Source of the DNA: JBLHZY01 sp050633265
Lineage (GTDB): Bacteria; Pseudomonadota; Alphaproteobacteria; Rhodobacterales; Rhodobacteraceae
Assembly: GCA_050633265.1 (NCBI GenBank)
Contig: JBOEGE010000001.1
Location: forward strand, 1-64,000
Reading direction: 5' to 3'
DNA: 64,000 nucleotides
The notes under the pieces were generated by a model, which was not told the DNA's origin, made no database searches, and saw nothing but the letters and a program-made list of their open reading frames with translations. Shown here in pieces: positions 8,599-16,963 of the stretch. How positions within the stretch are numbered: position 1 is the stretch's first letter; the number at the start of each line of letters is the position of its first letter. A program made the translations under genes and the position numbers.

Positions 8599-9867
8599 TC
8601 ACCCGTCCAATTGGATCAGCGCATGGCGCTTTTTACCAGCCGAAAGCTTCAAAGGCGCGCTAAAATCGCTGGCAACAATCATCTGCCCGGCGCCTGTTAC
8701 CGGCTCATCATTGATCTTCGCGCCGGCCTCCGCAATGAGGCGCTTTGCCTCTTTGCCCGAGCCAACCAAACCGGCGCGCACGAACAATTGCGCCGCAGAG
8801 ATGCCCTCGCCAAGCTCCGCTGCGGTGATTGCAAAGGTCGGAAGATCTTCGCCAACGCCGCCCTTTTCAAACACTTGGCGCGATGTGGCCTCTGCTGCTT
8901 CGGCCGCGGCGCGCCCATGCAAAAGAGCCGTCACTTCATTGGCAAGAATGATTTTTGCACCGTTGATCTCGGAGCCTTCAAGCGCGCCAAGCCGCTCGCA
9001 TTCCTCAATCGGCAGCTCGGTATAAAGCTTCAAAAAGCGGCCCGTATCGGCATCCGTCGTGTTGCGCCAGAACTGCCAGAATTCATAGGGCGAAACCATA
9101 TTCGCATCGAGCCACACCGCGCCAGATTGCGATTTGCCCATTTTTTTGCCGTCCGATGTTGTCAGCAGCGGCGAGGTCAGCCCGAAAATTTGATGATCCA
9201 AAACCCGCCGGGTCAGATCGATCCCGTTAACGATATTGCCCCATTGATCCGATCCTCCCAACTGAAGCAAACAGCCGTAGCGCCGGTTTAGTTCAAGAAA
9301 ATCATAGGCTTGCAGGATCATATAGTTGAATTCAAGGAAGCTCAGGCTTTGCTCGCGATCAAGCCGCGATTTAACGCTTTCAAACGCGAGCATCCGATTT
9401 ACCGAAAAATGCCGCCCAATATCGCGCAGAAAATCAAGGTAGTTCAGATCATCGAGCCATTCGGCATTGTTGAGCATCAGCGCGCCGGTGGGGCCATCAT
9501 CATAGCTCACATAATTGGCGAAAACCGATTTGATCCCGGCGATATTCTCATCAATCTGTTCGGGTGTCAGCAGGGGCCGCTCATCGGCGCGAAAGCTCGG
9601 ATCGCCAACCTTTGTCGTGCCGCCGCCCATCAAAGTGATCGGTTTGTGCCCGGTTTTTTGCAACCAACGCAGCATCATAATCTGGATCAATGAGCCCACA
9701 TGCAGCGATTTTGCTGTCGCATCAAAGCCGATATAGGCCGGCACGATCCCCGCCACCAAAGCCTCATCAAGCGCCTGATAATCGGTGCAATCGGCCAAAA
9801 AGCCACGTTGCATCATCACGGCCATGAAGTCTGATTTTGGGTGGTAGGTCATTGTCATTTTATCCAT
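8599..9867 (-). CDS. tyrS: Tyrosine-tRNA ligase
   Basis: 422 residues, full length. It charges tRNA-Tyr. The class I signatures are HVGS at residues 56-59 (HIGH equivalent) and KMGKS at 242-246 (KMSKS equivalent). QLGGSDQWGNIVNG lies between them in the tyrosine pocket region. The C-terminal S4 RNA-binding domain covers about residues 355-420 (SAAQLFVRAGLVGSGKEAKRLIAEAG). ATG codons at residues 4 and 6 are alternative starts. The SqrR-like gene follows at 13 bp, and anmK is divergent at 53 bp. Confidence 0.97.
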   Translation of the reverse strand: MDKMTMTYHPKSDFMAVMMQRGFLADCTDYQALDEALVAGIVPAYIGFDATAKSLHVGSLIQIMMLRWLQKTGHKPITLMGGGTTKVGDPSFRADERPLLTPEQIDENIAGIKSVFANYVSYDDGPTGALMLNNAEWLDDLNYLDFLRDIGRHFSVNRMLAFESVKSRLDREQSLSFLEFNYMILQAYDFLELNRRYGCLLQLGGSDQWGNIVNGIDLTRRVLDHQIFGLTSPLLTTSDGKKMGKSQSGAVWLDANMVSPYEFWQFWRNTTDADTGRFLKLYTELPIEECERLGALEGSEINGAKIILANEVTALLHGRAAAEAAEATSRQVFEKGGVGEDLPTFAITAAELGEGISAAQLFVRAGLVGSGKEAKRLIAEAGAKINDEPVTGAGQMIVASDFSAPLKLSAGKKRHALIQLDG

Positions 9868-9920
9868 TCTCTCGCGGGGCTACGCCCTCTATAAAGGGCT
9901 GAAATCAAGAGGGGAAGACC

Positions 9921-11021
9921 ATGTTGGGCAAGGGCGCAGTTTGGGCATTGGGGGCGATGTCGGGCACATCTCTGGATGGCGTCGATGCTGCCCTTGTTCG
10001 CACGGATGGCGAAGTGATCGAGGGCTTTGGCGAAAGCGGCTATCGGGCCTATTCGGCGGCTGAGCGCGCGGCCTTGCGGGCGGAATTGGGCGTCTGGGAG
10101 GGCTCAAACGATCTGTGCGAGATGATTGAGACAGCCCATGCGGAGCTTTTGGCGCAGTTTCCGGATGGCGAGATTATCGGCTTTCACGGCCAGACTTTGG
10201 CGCATGATCCTGAGGATCGCGGCACATATCAGGCGGGCGATGGCGCGGTCATGGCCGAGGTGCTTGGGCGGCCGGTTGTTTGGGATTTTCGCTCGGCGGA
10301 TGTGAAGCTGGGTGGGCAGGGCGCACCGCTGGCCCCCTTCTATCACTTTGCTTTGGCTCAATATATTGGGGCGAAGGCGCCGATTGCCTTTCTCAATCTG
10401 GGCGGTGTTGGCAATATCACTTGGGTCGATCCAAGCGCCAAAAGCCCGGCCGCAGAGGGCGCTTTGCTCGCTTTTGATACAGGCCCTGCGAATGCGCCGA
10501 TCAATGACGCAATGCGCGCGCGCCGTGATCTGGATTTTGATGAGGGCGGCGCTTTGGCCGCGAAAGGGCGGGTCGATGAGGCCATTCTTGAGGGCTTCTT
10601 GCAACAGGCCTATTTCCTGAAAATTCCGCCCAAAAGCTTGGATCGCAATGATTTCGCGCCCCTTTTGGAAAGCGTGGCCGATCTGGGCGATGCCGATGCG
10701 ATTGCCACGCTCACCGCCTGCGTTGCGGCCTCTGTGGCGCAGGGGATGCAGTTTTGCCCTGTGATGCCCAGCAAGGTTTTGGTCTGTGGCGGCGGGCGGC
10801 ACAACACCACATTGATGAAGATGCTGGCCGCGGGCCTTGATTGCCCGGTCGAGCCGGTTGAGGCCGAGGGGCTTGATGGCGATATGTTGGAGGCGCAGGC
10901 TTTCGCGCATTTGGCCGTGCGTGTGGCGCGCGGATTGCCGACATCTTGCCCGGGAACAACAGGTGTTCGGGCGGCGGTTTCTGGTGGGCAGTTGAGCACA
11001 CCAAGCGGCGATGCGGGCTAG
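9921..11021 (+). CDS. anmK: Anhydro-N-acetylmuramic acid kinase
   Basis: 366 residues. It phosphorylates and opens 1,6-anhydro-MurNAc released during cell-wall recycling, giving MurNAc-6-phosphate. Motifs are GAMSGTSLDGVDAALV at the ATP-binding N-terminus, GFHGQTLAHDP, VVWDFRSADVKLGGQGAPLAPFYH, FLNLGGVGNIT, DTGPANAPIND and VCGGGRHN. The start has GAGGGGAAG just upstream. NagZ, another recycling enzyme, is encoded at 61217. The stop codon overlaps that of the converging cupin gene through a shared CTAG. Confidence 0.96.
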   Translation: MLGKGAVWALGAMSGTSLDGVDAALVRTDGEVIEGFGESGYRAYSAAERAALRAELGVWEGSNDLCEMIETAHAELLAQFPDGEIIGFHGQTLAHDPEDRGTYQAGDGAVMAEVLGRPVVWDFRSADVKLGGQGAPLAPFYHFALAQYIGAKAPIAFLNLGGVGNITWVDPSAKSPAAEGALLAFDTGPANAPINDAMRARRDLDFDEGGALAAKGRVDEAILEGFLQQAYFLKIPPKSLDRNDFAPLLESVADLGDADAIATLTACVAASVAQGMQFCPVMPSKVLVCGGGRHNTTLMKMLAAGLDCPVEPVEAEGLDGDMLEAQAFAHLAVRVARGLPTSCPGTTGVRAAVSGGQLSTPSGDAG

Positions 11022-11464
11022 TCTTTCACTGCAATATCAAAGCCTTCTGGCGCTAAGATAAAGTGCTCAAACGCGAAGCCGGGGCTCACGGTACAGCCCA
11101 CAAGGCTCCAATCCCCGGTGCTTTCAGCCGCCTGCCAATGATGCGGCGGGACGATGATTTGCGGCGCTTGCCCGCCTAGCAAATCCGGCCCCAAGAGATG
11201 CGCCTTGGCCGGGCCTTCATCGCTTGGAGAGAGGCGCAGGTGCACCGGCGCGCCTGCGTAATAATGCCAAATCTCCGCCGCATCGACGCGGTGCCAATGG
11301 CTGGCCTCGCCCGCTTTGAGCAGGAAGTAAATGCATGTGCCCGCCGCGCGGCCCGCCTCATTTTCTGCCTGCCAGGTCTGGCGATACCAGCCGCCTTCGG
11401 GATGGCGCGCAAGCCCGAGATGGGCGATGATTTGATCGGCCGTCATGGGCGCGCGCTCAGTCAT
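11018..11464 (-). CDS. DUF985 cupin-fold protein
   Basis: 148 residues. It is a small beta-barrel of the DUF985 (YML079w-like) family, with GLARHPEGGWYRQTW at the start, then IYFLLKAGEASHWHRVDAAEIWHYYAGAPV and VPPHHWQAAESTGDWSLVGCTVSPGFAFEHFIL. Its enzymatic function is unknown. The ATG at 11464 overlaps the stop of the upstream small membrane protein and has AAGGA upstream, so the longer N-terminus to 11506 is unlikely. It is the last gene of the eno operon. Confidence 0.85.
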   Translation of the reverse strand: MTERAPMTADQIIAHLGLARHPEGGWYRQTWQAENEAGRAAGTCIYFLLKAGEASHWHRVDAAEIWHYYAGAPVHLRLSPSDEGPAKAHLLGPDLLGGQAPQIIVPPHHWQAAESTGDWSLVGCTVSPGFAFEHFILAPEGFDIAVKD

Positions 11465-11687
11465 CAGATGATCCTTCACCGGCCTCTTGGCCATCGCTTG
11501 CCTCATCCAAAAGACGGTTCACATCTTTTGTTTGGATCGTCGAGGCAAAGATTCCAGCCGCGGCCAAAGTCGGCACGACATAGACCATTTTATCCGTTGT
11601 GAAGGCGACGAAATAAGAGGGCAGAAGGACCACTGCCGCCTTGAGAAACGCCGCCCGCAGGTTCGGTGTGATCCTTGCGCCAAACAT
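11457..11687 (-). CDS. Small membrane protein encoded between eno and the cupin gene
   Basis: 76 residues. Two hydrophobic stretches are visible (about residues 16-30, LKAAVVLLPSYFVAF, and 36-51, VVPTLAAAGIFAST), followed by an acidic, hydrophilic tail. Its ATG overlaps the eno stop codon as TAATG, and its own stop overlaps the cupin start, so the three genes appear translationally coupled. No family was recognised; function unknown. Confidence 0.7.
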   Translation of the reverse strand: MFGARITPNLRAAFLKAAVVLLPSYFVAFTTDKMVYVVPTLAAAGIFASTIQTKDVNRLLDEASDGQEAGEGSSDD

Positions 11688-12961
11688 TACTTCAGGATCG
11701 AGCGGCCCGCATAGACAGCTGTCTCACCGAGCATTTCTTCGATACGGATCAATTGGTTATACTTGGCCAAACGATCCGAGCGCGACAGCGAGCCGGTTTT
11801 GATCTGGCCGCAATTGGTGGCGACCGCGAGATCGGCGATTGTTGTATCTTCGGTCTCGCCCGAGCGGTGCGACATCACATTGGTGAAACGCGCACGATGC
11901 GCCATTTCAACGGCGCGCAGGGTCTCGGAAAGGGAGCCGATCTGATTGACCTTGACCAGCATCGAATTGGCGCAGCCGCGTTTGATACCTTCGGCCAGGC
12001 GCTCTGGATTGGTGACGAAAAGATCATCGCCCACAAGCTGGATCTTATCGCCAAGCTTATCCGTCAGCAGCTTCCAGCCCTCCCAATCATCCTCAGACAT
12101 ACCGTCCTCGATCGAGATGATCGGATAATCGGCGCAAAGCGCTGCAAGGTAATCGGCGTTCTCGGCGGAGGTCAGCGATTTGCCTTCGCCGGTCATCTCA
12201 TACTTGCCGCTCTTGTAGTATTCGGTCGCGGCGCAATCGAGCGCAAGATAGATATCCTCGCCCGGTTTGTAGCCCGCTTTCTCGATGGATTTGATAATGA
12301 AATCAAGCGCTTCACGAGAAGAGTTGATGCCCGGCGCAAAGCCGCCCTCATCGCCAATTCCGGTGTTAAAGCCGGCCGCTGTCAGCTCTTTTTTCAGCGT
12401 GTGGAACACTTCGGCGCCCATGCGGATTGCTTCGCGGATATTGGCCGCAGCAACGGGCATGATCATGAATTCCTGGATGTCGATCGGATTGTCTGCATGT
12501 TCGCCGCCGTTGATGATGTTCATCATCGGAACAGGCAGGGTGCGCGCCGAAGTGCCACCGATATAGCGAAACAGGGGCTGGGCGGTATAATCTGCCGCCG
12601 CTTTGGCCGCCGCGAGCGAAACCCCAAGGATCGCATTCGCGCCAAGGCGGGCCTTGTTTGGCGTGCCGTCGAGCTCGATCATCACCGCGTCAATCGCTTC
12701 TTGCTCGGTTGCATCAATCCCAACAAGCGCTTCGGCGATCTCGCCATTGACCGCCATCACCGCCTCAAGAACGCCTTTGCCAAGGTAGCGCGCTTTGTCG
12801 CCATCGCGCCGCTCAACCGCCTCATGCGCGCCGGTCGATGCGCCCGAAGGAACGGCCGCGCGACCCATTGTGCCATCTTCGAGGATCACATCAACTTCAA
12901 CAGTCGGATTGCCGCGGCTATCAAGGATTTCGCGGGCGAGGATATCAATAATCGTGCTCAT
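11687..12961 (-). CDS. eno: Enolase
   Basis: 424 residues, full length. It converts 2-phosphoglycerate to phosphoenolpyruvate in glycolysis. Visible are AREILDSRGNPTVEVDV at the N-terminus, PSGASTGAHEAVE, NIINGGEHADN, GDEGGFAP, the metal ligands in LALDCAATE, SIEDGMSEDDW and GDDLFVTN, the catalytic Lys in MLVKVNQIGSLSE, and SHRSGETEDT. The ATG at 12961 gives the standard N-terminus (MSTIIDILA), with AAAGGGA upstream. It heads a three-gene overlapping operon. Confidence 0.98.
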   Translation of the reverse strand: MSTIIDILAREILDSRGNPTVEVDVILEDGTMGRAAVPSGASTGAHEAVERRDGDKARYLGKGVLEAVMAVNGEIAEALVGIDATEQEAIDAVMIELDGTPNKARLGANAILGVSLAAAKAAADYTAQPLFRYIGGTSARTLPVPMMNIINGGEHADNPIDIQEFMIMPVAAANIREAIRMGAEVFHTLKKELTAAGFNTGIGDEGGFAPGINSSREALDFIIKSIEKAGYKPGEDIYLALDCAATEYYKSGKYEMTGEGKSLTSAENADYLAALCADYPIISIEDGMSEDDWEGWKLLTDKLGDKIQLVGDDLFVTNPERLAEGIKRGCANSMLVKVNQIGSLSETLRAVEMAHRARFTNVMSHRSGETEDTTIADLAVATNCGQIKTGSLSRSDRLAKYNQLIRIEEMLGETAVYAGRSILK

Positions 12962-13073
12962 GGGGTGGTCCCTTTGATTGGCAAAAGATTTGCGCAACTC
13001 ATAAGCGCCCTTGGACGCGAGGGAAAGAGGCGCACCGCATCTTGGGGCTGAAAAACGCCGCTCGCGGGCGCAT

Positions 13074-13973
13074 TTAGGGCCGGGAAAGGGAAGCGATGCG
13101 GGTTTTGCGGGCTTGGCGGCCCAATCGCGCCTCGCGCATCAGGGTATATAGCCCGGAGGCCACGATGATCGCCGCCCCAACCAACGTTAAGGTATCGGGC
13201 TTTTCGCCAAAGACCACAGCCCCCACGACCAGCGCGAAAATAAGCCGCGAATAGCGAAACGGGGTGACCACAGCGACATCGCCAATGCGCATGGTGGCCA
13301 CGATCATATAATAGCCCGCAACCCCTGCGACCAAGGCGCCAATGAAGCTGCCGATATGGGCCGCGTTCGGGATCGTGCCAACGCCCGTCACCGCCATCAT
13401 CGCGATCCCAACAGGCACGATTGAGAGAAACCCATAGGCCGAAAGCTGCATGGATGAGACGCTTTTGGGGCTTGCCCGCGTTGCCAAATCGCGGATCGCA
13501 AGGCCAATCACGCCCTGAACGGCAAAAAGCGAGGCCGGCTCAAAGGCATCAAACCCGGGCCGGATAACCAGCAAAACGCCCAAAAACCCAACGACAATCG
13601 CAAGCCACCGCCGCCAGCCAACGCTTGCCCCCATAAACAGCGCCGCCCCCAAAGTCACCGCGAGCGGGATCGCCTGAAGAATGGCCGTGGCCGAGGCAAG
13701 CGGGGTCAGCGCGATGGCCAGAACAAAGCCCATCGTGCCCATCATTTCGCCCAGATTGCGCAGGATAACCGGGCCGGTCAGCAGGGCGCGGCTGATAAGA
13801 CGATCACCGCGCGCCTTGGCCGTAAGGGCAAAAATCGTCCCGCCGCCAAGCCCAAGCACGGCCAATATCAACCCAACACTCAGATCCCCCGAGAGCCATT
13901 TGACGAACATATCCTCAATGGCGAAAAACAACATAGAGGCGACCATCAGCGCCGCTGCGCGTAGATTTTCCAT
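13074..13973 (-). CDS. EamA/DMT family transporter
   Basis: 299 residues forming about ten hydrophobic segments in two repeated EamA halves, for example residues 5-25, 33-50, 73-110 and 120-140 in the first half and 180-280 in the second. Family members export amino acids or other metabolites; the substrate is unknown. The basic C-terminal tail (ARLGRQARKTR) fits a cytosolic end. It lies upstream of eno on the same strand, 112 bp away, probably as a separate transcript. Confidence 0.85.
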   Translation of the reverse strand: MENLRAAALMVASMLFFAIEDMFVKWLSGDLSVGLILAVLGLGGGTIFALTAKARGDRLISRALLTGPVILRNLGEMMGTMGFVLAIALTPLASATAILQAIPLAVTLGAALFMGASVGWRRWLAIVVGFLGVLLVIRPGFDAFEPASLFAVQGVIGLAIRDLATRASPKSVSSMQLSAYGFLSIVPVGIAMMAVTGVGTIPNAAHIGSFIGALVAGVAGYYMIVATMRIGDVAVVTPFRYSRLIFALVVGAVVFGEKPDTLTLVGAAIIVASGLYTLMREARLGRQARKTRIASLSRP

Positions 13974-14179
13974 GGCGAGAGCCTTTTGAATGCGCGCAAG
14001 ATGCGGGTGAGGAAAGGGGCGAGATATGGCGCAACGCTAGGAAACTACGCCAGGCTTGAAAAGGGCAAAGCGGCGCGATTTTGGTGCGCTGCTGCACAGG
14101 TATGTAATGATCTATGAATGCGAGGAGGTGCAGCCGGGAAGGGCAAATCTGGAAGAGCAAAACCAGCAGGGCAGGGCGC

Positions 14180-14593
14180 TTACTTTTGCTTAATCGGAAC
14201 GCCGTAGAGCTCCAAACGGTGGCCCTTCAACTGATAGCCAAGCTTGCGCGCAACGGCCTCTTGCAGGGCCTCAATCTCGGGATCACAAAACTCGATCACC
14301 TTGCCGGTGTTCATATCAATCAGATGATCGTGATGATCGCGATCGGCCGTTTCATAACGCGCGCGCCCGTCGCCAAATTCATGCTTCTCAAGGATGCCGG
14401 ATTCCTCAAACAGCTTTACCGTGCGATACACCGTTGCCAAAGAAATACGCGGATCGCGCGCCGAGACGCGGGCATAAAGCTCTTCGACATCCGGGTGATC
14501 CGTGGCTCCGTCCAAAACACTGGCAATAACCCGGCGCTGCTCGGTCAGGCGCAAGCCAGCGTCTTCGCATCTTGCGATGATTGTCTCTGCCAT
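14180..14593 (-). CDS. fur: Fur family regulator (Fur/Mur, alphaproteobacterial type)
   Basis: 137 residues. The N-terminal winged helix (LRLTEQRRVIASVLDGATDHPDVEELYARV, ISLATVYRTVKLFEE) is followed by the metal-binding dimerisation domain with HHDHLID and EFCDPEIEAL. The CxxC zinc pairs of enteric Fur are missing, as in the manganese-responsive Mur proteins of Rhodobacterales and Rhizobiales, so manganese control is as likely as iron control. The ATG at 14593 has GAGGGAG upstream. Confidence 0.9.
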   Translation of the reverse strand: MAETIIARCEDAGLRLTEQRRVIASVLDGATDHPDVEELYARVSARDPRISLATVYRTVKLFEESGILEKHEFGDGRARYETADRDHHDHLIDMNTGKVIEFCDPEIEALQEAVARKLGYQLKGHRLELYGVPIKQK

Positions 14594-14694
14594 GTTCTCC
14601 CTCGCTTCGCTTCATTCGTCTCTATGCGATCTGGCCGCTCAGGCCCAGCATTTTTGACCATTAAGTCAGCGAAAATGGCCCGGTTTCAAGCCGC

Positions 14695-15945
14695 TTAAAC
14701 ATCAAGCGTGGGCTGGCGGCCAACTTTGCGCGCCAGTTGAGCAACCGTAAGCCCCTGAATAATAATCGAAAAGATAACAACAATATAGGTCGCCGTTAGG
14801 ATCGCCGCTTTCCATTCGCTCTCTGGCAGGCTCAGCGCAAGAGCCACAGAAATCCCGCCCTTCAGCCCGCCCCATGTCATGATCGGGATGGTCCCTTGGG
14901 AAAATTCGCGAAAGGGGCGCAGCAAAAGGATCGGCACAGCAACAGCGCTAAGCCGGGCAAAAAGCGCAAGCGCAATCGCGGCAATCCCGGCAAGCGCTGT
15001 GTCCATCGTAAAGGCCACGGCAAAGACCTCAAACCCGATCAGCAAGAACAAAACCGCGTTCAAGATCTCGTCGATCATCTTCCAAAACGCATCCACATAG
15101 CGGCGCGTTTCCTCCGACATGCCATGTTTGCTGCCCACATCGCCAATCAAAAGCCCCGCACAAACCGCCATGATCGGAGCAGAAACATGCAGCGCAACCG
15201 CCAGCTCATAGCCGCCAAAAGCAAGGCCCAATGTGATCAAAACCTCCAATGCGTAATCATCAATCCGCCGCATCACCCGAAAGGTCAACCAGCCCAGAAC
15301 AACCCCCAAAAGCGCGCCGCCAAGGGCCTCTTGGGCAAACAGCATCACCGCGCCTTCAAGCCCATCGCCATGGTGCGGCCCGCTCGGAAAAGCGATGCCC
15401 ACAAGCACGAGGAAAACCACATAGCCAACCCCATCATTAAACAGGCTCTCGCCCGCGATCTTGGTCTCAAGCGCCTTGGGCAGATTGGCTTGGCGCAAAA
15501 CGCCCAAAACGGCCACAGGATCGGTCGGAGAGATCAGCGCGCCAAACACCAGCGCGATGATAAACGGCATCCCCGTGAGCCATGAAAACCCAACCCCAAC
15601 CACAAGCGTTGAAAGCGCAACCCCCATCGTTGCCATCAAGAAAACAACCCGCCACTGCGCCCGCAAATCCGCAATTTTAACATGCAGCGCCCCGGCAAAA
15701 AGCAACAAACCCAACATGCCCTCAAGCAAAGTGTCAGAGAAATCAATGCTTTGCACCACGCCGCGCGCCGTATCAGCCATGCCAAGCGCAGGCCAGATCA
15801 GATCAAGCCCAAGAAGCGCCAAAGAAGCGGCGAGCGCGACAACCAGAATGCCAATCGAAGAGGGCAGGCGCAAAAACAGATAATTCACCGCGCCAAAGGC
15901 CCCGGCCAAGACGATCAAAAGCGAGGCGATTTGCAGGAATGTCAT
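14695..15945 (-). CDS. Cation:proton antiporter, CPA1 family
   Basis: 416 residues with about 12 membrane segments. CPA1 motifs are the SPTDPVAVLGVL region with the ion-binding Asp and ESLFNDGVGYVVF, then FLLIGFEVF, and TWGGLKGGISVALALSLP near the end. It probably exchanges Na+ (or K+) for H+ across the inner membrane. The start at 15945 was preferred over an upstream extension whose sequence is not membrane-like. A second, larger antiporter is encoded at 56012. Confidence 0.88.
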   Translation of the reverse strand: MTFLQIASLLIVLAGAFGAVNYLFLRLPSSIGILVVALAASLALLGLDLIWPALGMADTARGVVQSIDFSDTLLEGMLGLLLFAGALHVKIADLRAQWRVVFLMATMGVALSTLVVGVGFSWLTGMPFIIALVFGALISPTDPVAVLGVLRQANLPKALETKIAGESLFNDGVGYVVFLVLVGIAFPSGPHHGDGLEGAVMLFAQEALGGALLGVVLGWLTFRVMRRIDDYALEVLITLGLAFGGYELAVALHVSAPIMAVCAGLLIGDVGSKHGMSEETRRYVDAFWKMIDEILNAVLFLLIGFEVFAVAFTMDTALAGIAAIALALFARLSAVAVPILLLRPFREFSQGTIPIMTWGGLKGGISVALALSLPESEWKAAILTATYIVVIFSIIIQGLTVAQLARKVGRQPTLDV

Positions 15946-16072
15946 CGGGGCGCGGCTCCAAAATGGCGGCAGTCCTTTTGTGATAGCACGCAGGCAAGCG
16001 CGCGAAAACCGTGAACGGCTTGACAGGGCCTGCTTTTCGCTCGACTGCTTCTTGATGGAAAGAAAAACCCGG

Positions 16073-16963
16073 ATGGATACATTTGGCGCGGTCTCTTTGG
16101 TGGGGTTTGCGCTGTTGCTGGCCTTCAATCAGGTCGGCATTAAGATCACCAATGAAGGTTTTCAGCCGGTCTTCTTTGCGGGCATCCGCTCGGTTGGTTC
16201 GGGCATTTTGGTCGCGCTGTGGATATTGGTGCGCGGGCGCAGCCTGCGCATTGAGCGGCGCTTCTGGGGGCTGGCCATCGCGATTGGCCTTTGTTTTGCA
16301 GCGGAATTTATCTTTCTCTTCACCGCCCTTGATCTGGGCTCTGTCGCGCGCACGTCGGTGATCTTTTACACCATGCCCGTTTGGCTTGCGCTCATCGCCC
16401 ATCTCACCCTTCCAGAAGAGCGCCTTTCCCCGCTCAAAGCGCTTGGTCTTGCGCTTGCGTTTTGCGGGGCGGCCTGGGCCATTCTGGATCGCAGCGGCGG
16501 CGGCGGCGATGGCAGCAAAGCCCCGAGCTTGATTGCGGATATCTGCGCTTTGGGCGGGGCTATGGGCTGGGCTGGTGTGGCGCTTTTGGTGCGCGGAACG
16601 CGGCTGCGCGAATTGCGCCCCGATCTGCAACACCTAAGCCAACTCGTTGTATCCGCACCGATTTTGCTGATCGCGGCGATCTTCTTTGGCCCCTTTGTCC
16701 GCGAAGTCGAGCCGATCCATATCGCAGGGCTTGCCTTCCAAATCGTTGTGATCGCCGGCGCAGGGTTTCTCTTTTGGATTTGGCTTTTGTCGATCTACCC
16801 GGCCTCAAGCGTGGCGTCGTTTTCTTTTCTCTCGCCGATCTTTGGCATCGCGCTTGGCTGGCTGATACTCGACGAACATGTGGGCCTTCAAACCGCCGGC
16901 GCGGGCGCGCTTGTTGCTGTCGGGCTGATCCTGATCAACCGCCGCCCAAGGCATCCCGGCTAA
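16073..16963 (+). CDS. EamA/DMT family transporter
   Basis: 296 residues and about ten membrane segments in two EamA repeats. The first begins VSLVGFALLLAFNQVGIKI, and the second spans about residues 155-290 and ends with GIALGWLILDEHVGLQTAGAGALVAVGLILINRRP. The substrate is unknown. The start at 16073 has GGAAAG about ten bases upstream; an ATG at 16055 is possible. Its stop overlaps that of the converging selO gene. Confidence 0.83.
   Translation: MDTFGAVSLVGFALLLAFNQVGIKITNEGFQPVFFAGIRSVGSGILVALWILVRGRSLRIERRFWGLAIAIGLCFAAEFIFLFTALDLGSVARTSVIFYTMPVWLALIAHLTLPEERLSPLKALGLALAFCGAAWAILDRSGGGGDGSKAPSLIADICALGGAMGWAGVALLVRGTRLRELRPDLQHLSQLVVSAPILLIAAIFFGPFVREVEPIHIAGLAFQIVVIAGAGFLFWIWLLSIYPASSVASFSFLSPIFGIALGWLILDEHVGLQTAGAGALVAVGLILINRRPRHPG

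Noticed and set aside
11675..13051. Long plus-strand open frame opposite eno
   Set aside because: Shadow of the enolase gene in GC-rich DNA; no motifs or RBS.
14102..14698. Plus-strand open frame opposite fur/mur
   Set aside because: Shadow frame; the minus strand encodes a complete Fur-family protein.
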